NCBI RefSeq assembly: GCF_029223525.1 | Contig: NZ_JARHTQ010000005.1 | Location: 1-64,000 of the forward strand | DNA length: 64,000 bases | Direction of reading: 5' to 3' | From: Streptantibioticus ferralitis | Lineage (GTDB): Bacteria; Actinomycetota; Actinomycetes; Streptomycetales; Streptomycetaceae | Shown here: positions 63,190-64,000 of the stretch, piece after piece | Layout: each line of letters opens with the position of its first letter | How positions within the stretch are numbered: position 1 is the stretch's first letter | Notes under the pieces: generated by a model | The model's input: only the letters and a program-made list of their open reading frames with translations | Databases searched by the model: none | Told to the model about the DNA's origin: nothing | Position numbers and translations under genes: made by a program

Positions 63190-63999
63190 ATGCCATCCAC
63201 CGAGCGACACCACGCCCCGTCCACCGCGACCGAGTCGCGAAGCGGTGGGCCCATTGCTGCCACGCCGGACTTCCCGGTGTTCAGCATGTATGTCGCAGGG
63301 CGGGGCCAGCCGCCCGGTCGCGGTACCGCGCTCTCCAGGCGGCCACGACATCTACAGCTGACGCCGCGGGCCCCCGAGCCTGCGCCCGACACCGCGGATC
63401 CGTTACCCCGGCCTGGTCTCCACCGACCCTCGCGGCTGGCCCTGGCGCTCGATGTCGGCCTCGCGCCCGCGACGTTCTACGGCGCGCAGGGGTCGGGGCT
63501 GAGCATGCGCGCCTCGCTGCTGATCGCCACCGCGGTCGCCACCGCGCGTGTGGTGGGCACCGCCGTGCGCGATCGAAAACCTGATGTCATCGCGGCCTTT
63601 GTCCTCGGCAGCTACGTGGTCATGCTGACCATCACGCTCCTGGCACATGACGAACGGCTGCTCCTCGCCCGGGACCCTGCCACCAGCGCGCTCGCCGGGC
63701 TGGTCTTCCTCTGCAGCTGTGCCGTCGGCCGCCCGGCGATCAGGCTGCTCAGCGACCGGATACGGCTCCCTCAGCGGGCAAGTGAACCCGATACCGCACG
63801 ACGAGCCCACACCGTGCAGACGGCCGTCTGGGGAACCGTACTTCTGGTGGAATCGGCGGTGCGGCTGGCGCTGGTCTACGCACTGCCGATCACCGTCACA
63901 GCGGGCGTGGGCCAGCTGATCGAACCGATGGTCCTGGCCGCGGTGGGCGTCTGGTCCGTCCGTTACGCCCGCCGCGCGCGGCGCCGCCGCGCCACGTAG
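63190..63999 (+). CDS. VC0807-family membrane protein
   Basis: Predicted 269-aa protein. The first 80 residues are Pro/Arg-rich and poorly ordered; then come about five transmembrane helices. LALALDVGLAPATFYG, RVVGTAVRDRKPDVIAAFVLG, ERLLLARDPATSALAGLVFLCSCAVGRP match the VC0807 family pattern, whose function is unknown. GGAG ten bases upstream supports ATG 63190, although a later start is possible because the N-terminal stretch has weaker bias. The stop codon lies one base before the end of the window, so the gene is complete. Confidence 0.75.
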   Translation: MPSTERHHAPSTATESRSGGPIAATPDFPVFSMYVAGRGQPPGRGTALSRRPRHLQLTPRAPEPAPDTADPLPRPGLHRPSRLALALDVGLAPATFYGAQGSGLSMRASLLIATAVATARVVGTAVRDRKPDVIAAFVLGSYVVMLTITLLAHDERLLLARDPATSALAGLVFLCSCAVGRPAIRLLSDRIRLPQRASEPDTARRAHTVQTAVWGTVLLVESAVRLALVYALPITVTAGVGQLIEPMVLAAVGVWSVRYARRARRRRAT

Positions 64000-64000
64000 C

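Overview
The window looks like chromosome of a Streptomyces-type actinomycete. GC is very high with strong G/C at third codon positions, GTG and TTG starts are frequent, and GGAGG-type ribosome sites are common. Families typical of the group include Lsr2, SpoIIE-type phosphatases with PAS/GAF/MASE1 partners, a DUF6131 peptide, a DUF1876 protein and KptA. A 20-bp terminator hairpin at 37751-37796 is of a kind I recall as widespread in Streptomyces genomes. I see no tRNA, rRNA, CRISPR array, insertion sequence or intact prophage.

Layout. 0.2-5.3 kb: a DyP peroxidase fused to a B-type lectin, an Asp/Glu racemase-like protein, and a graspetide RiPP locus (a resolvase-like protein, precursor tgmA, ATP-grasp ligase tgmB). 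5.3-9.8 kb: two membrane-anchored exported proteins (one with a VWA domain) divergent from a Tat-exported phosphocholine-type phospholipase C. 10-20 kb: a PIG-V-like mannosyltransferase, a methyltransferase, two SpoIIE-type phosphatases, a GNAT, a LysE exporter, a MASE1 membrane sensor and an NAD-dependent epimerase. 20-26.5 kb: a PfpI protein, a dimethylglycine-type N-methyltransferase, a Gly/Tyr repeat protein, a double zinc-ribbon protein with atypical codon use, an exported phospholipase D, and two decayed genes.

26.6-36.8 kb is a cobalamin locus: cobM, cbiD, cobK, cobIJ, cobH, cobG, and a cobalamin riboswitch in front of cobN. CobG and CobN mark the aerobic, late-cobalt route, while C1 methylation is by CbiD. 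A metal-binding lipoprotein follows after a strong terminator. 37.9-43.8 kb carries a Met/His-rich membrane protein, an ECF sigma factor, KptA, a membrane protein, a DUF1876 protein, dihydrolipoyl dehydrogenase and a DoxX-like protein. 43.8-49.9 kb pairs a complete discrete acetyl-CoA carboxylase operon (fused accDA, accB, accC) with a divergent P450 and cupin, which suggests a malonyl-CoA supply module tied to secondary metabolism.

50-55.8 kb is a zone of gene decay: two genes truncated tail to tail, an internally deleted GH114 gene, an esterase-fold protein lacking its nucleophile, and a chimeric acyl-CoA synthetase/aldehyde dehydrogenase broken by a 17-bp tandem duplication. An intact ArsR/SRPBCC operon, an ArsC-like protein and the xenogeneic silencer Lsr2 lie within it. 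55.9-60.6 kb is a three-gene operon (transketolase, DAO-family FAD oxidase, ALDH7-type dehydrogenase) that would fit pipecolate/lysine breakdown. The window ends with an orphan sugar-binding lipoprotein and a VC0807-like membrane protein preceded by a cluster of TCCACCC/GGGTGGA motifs.
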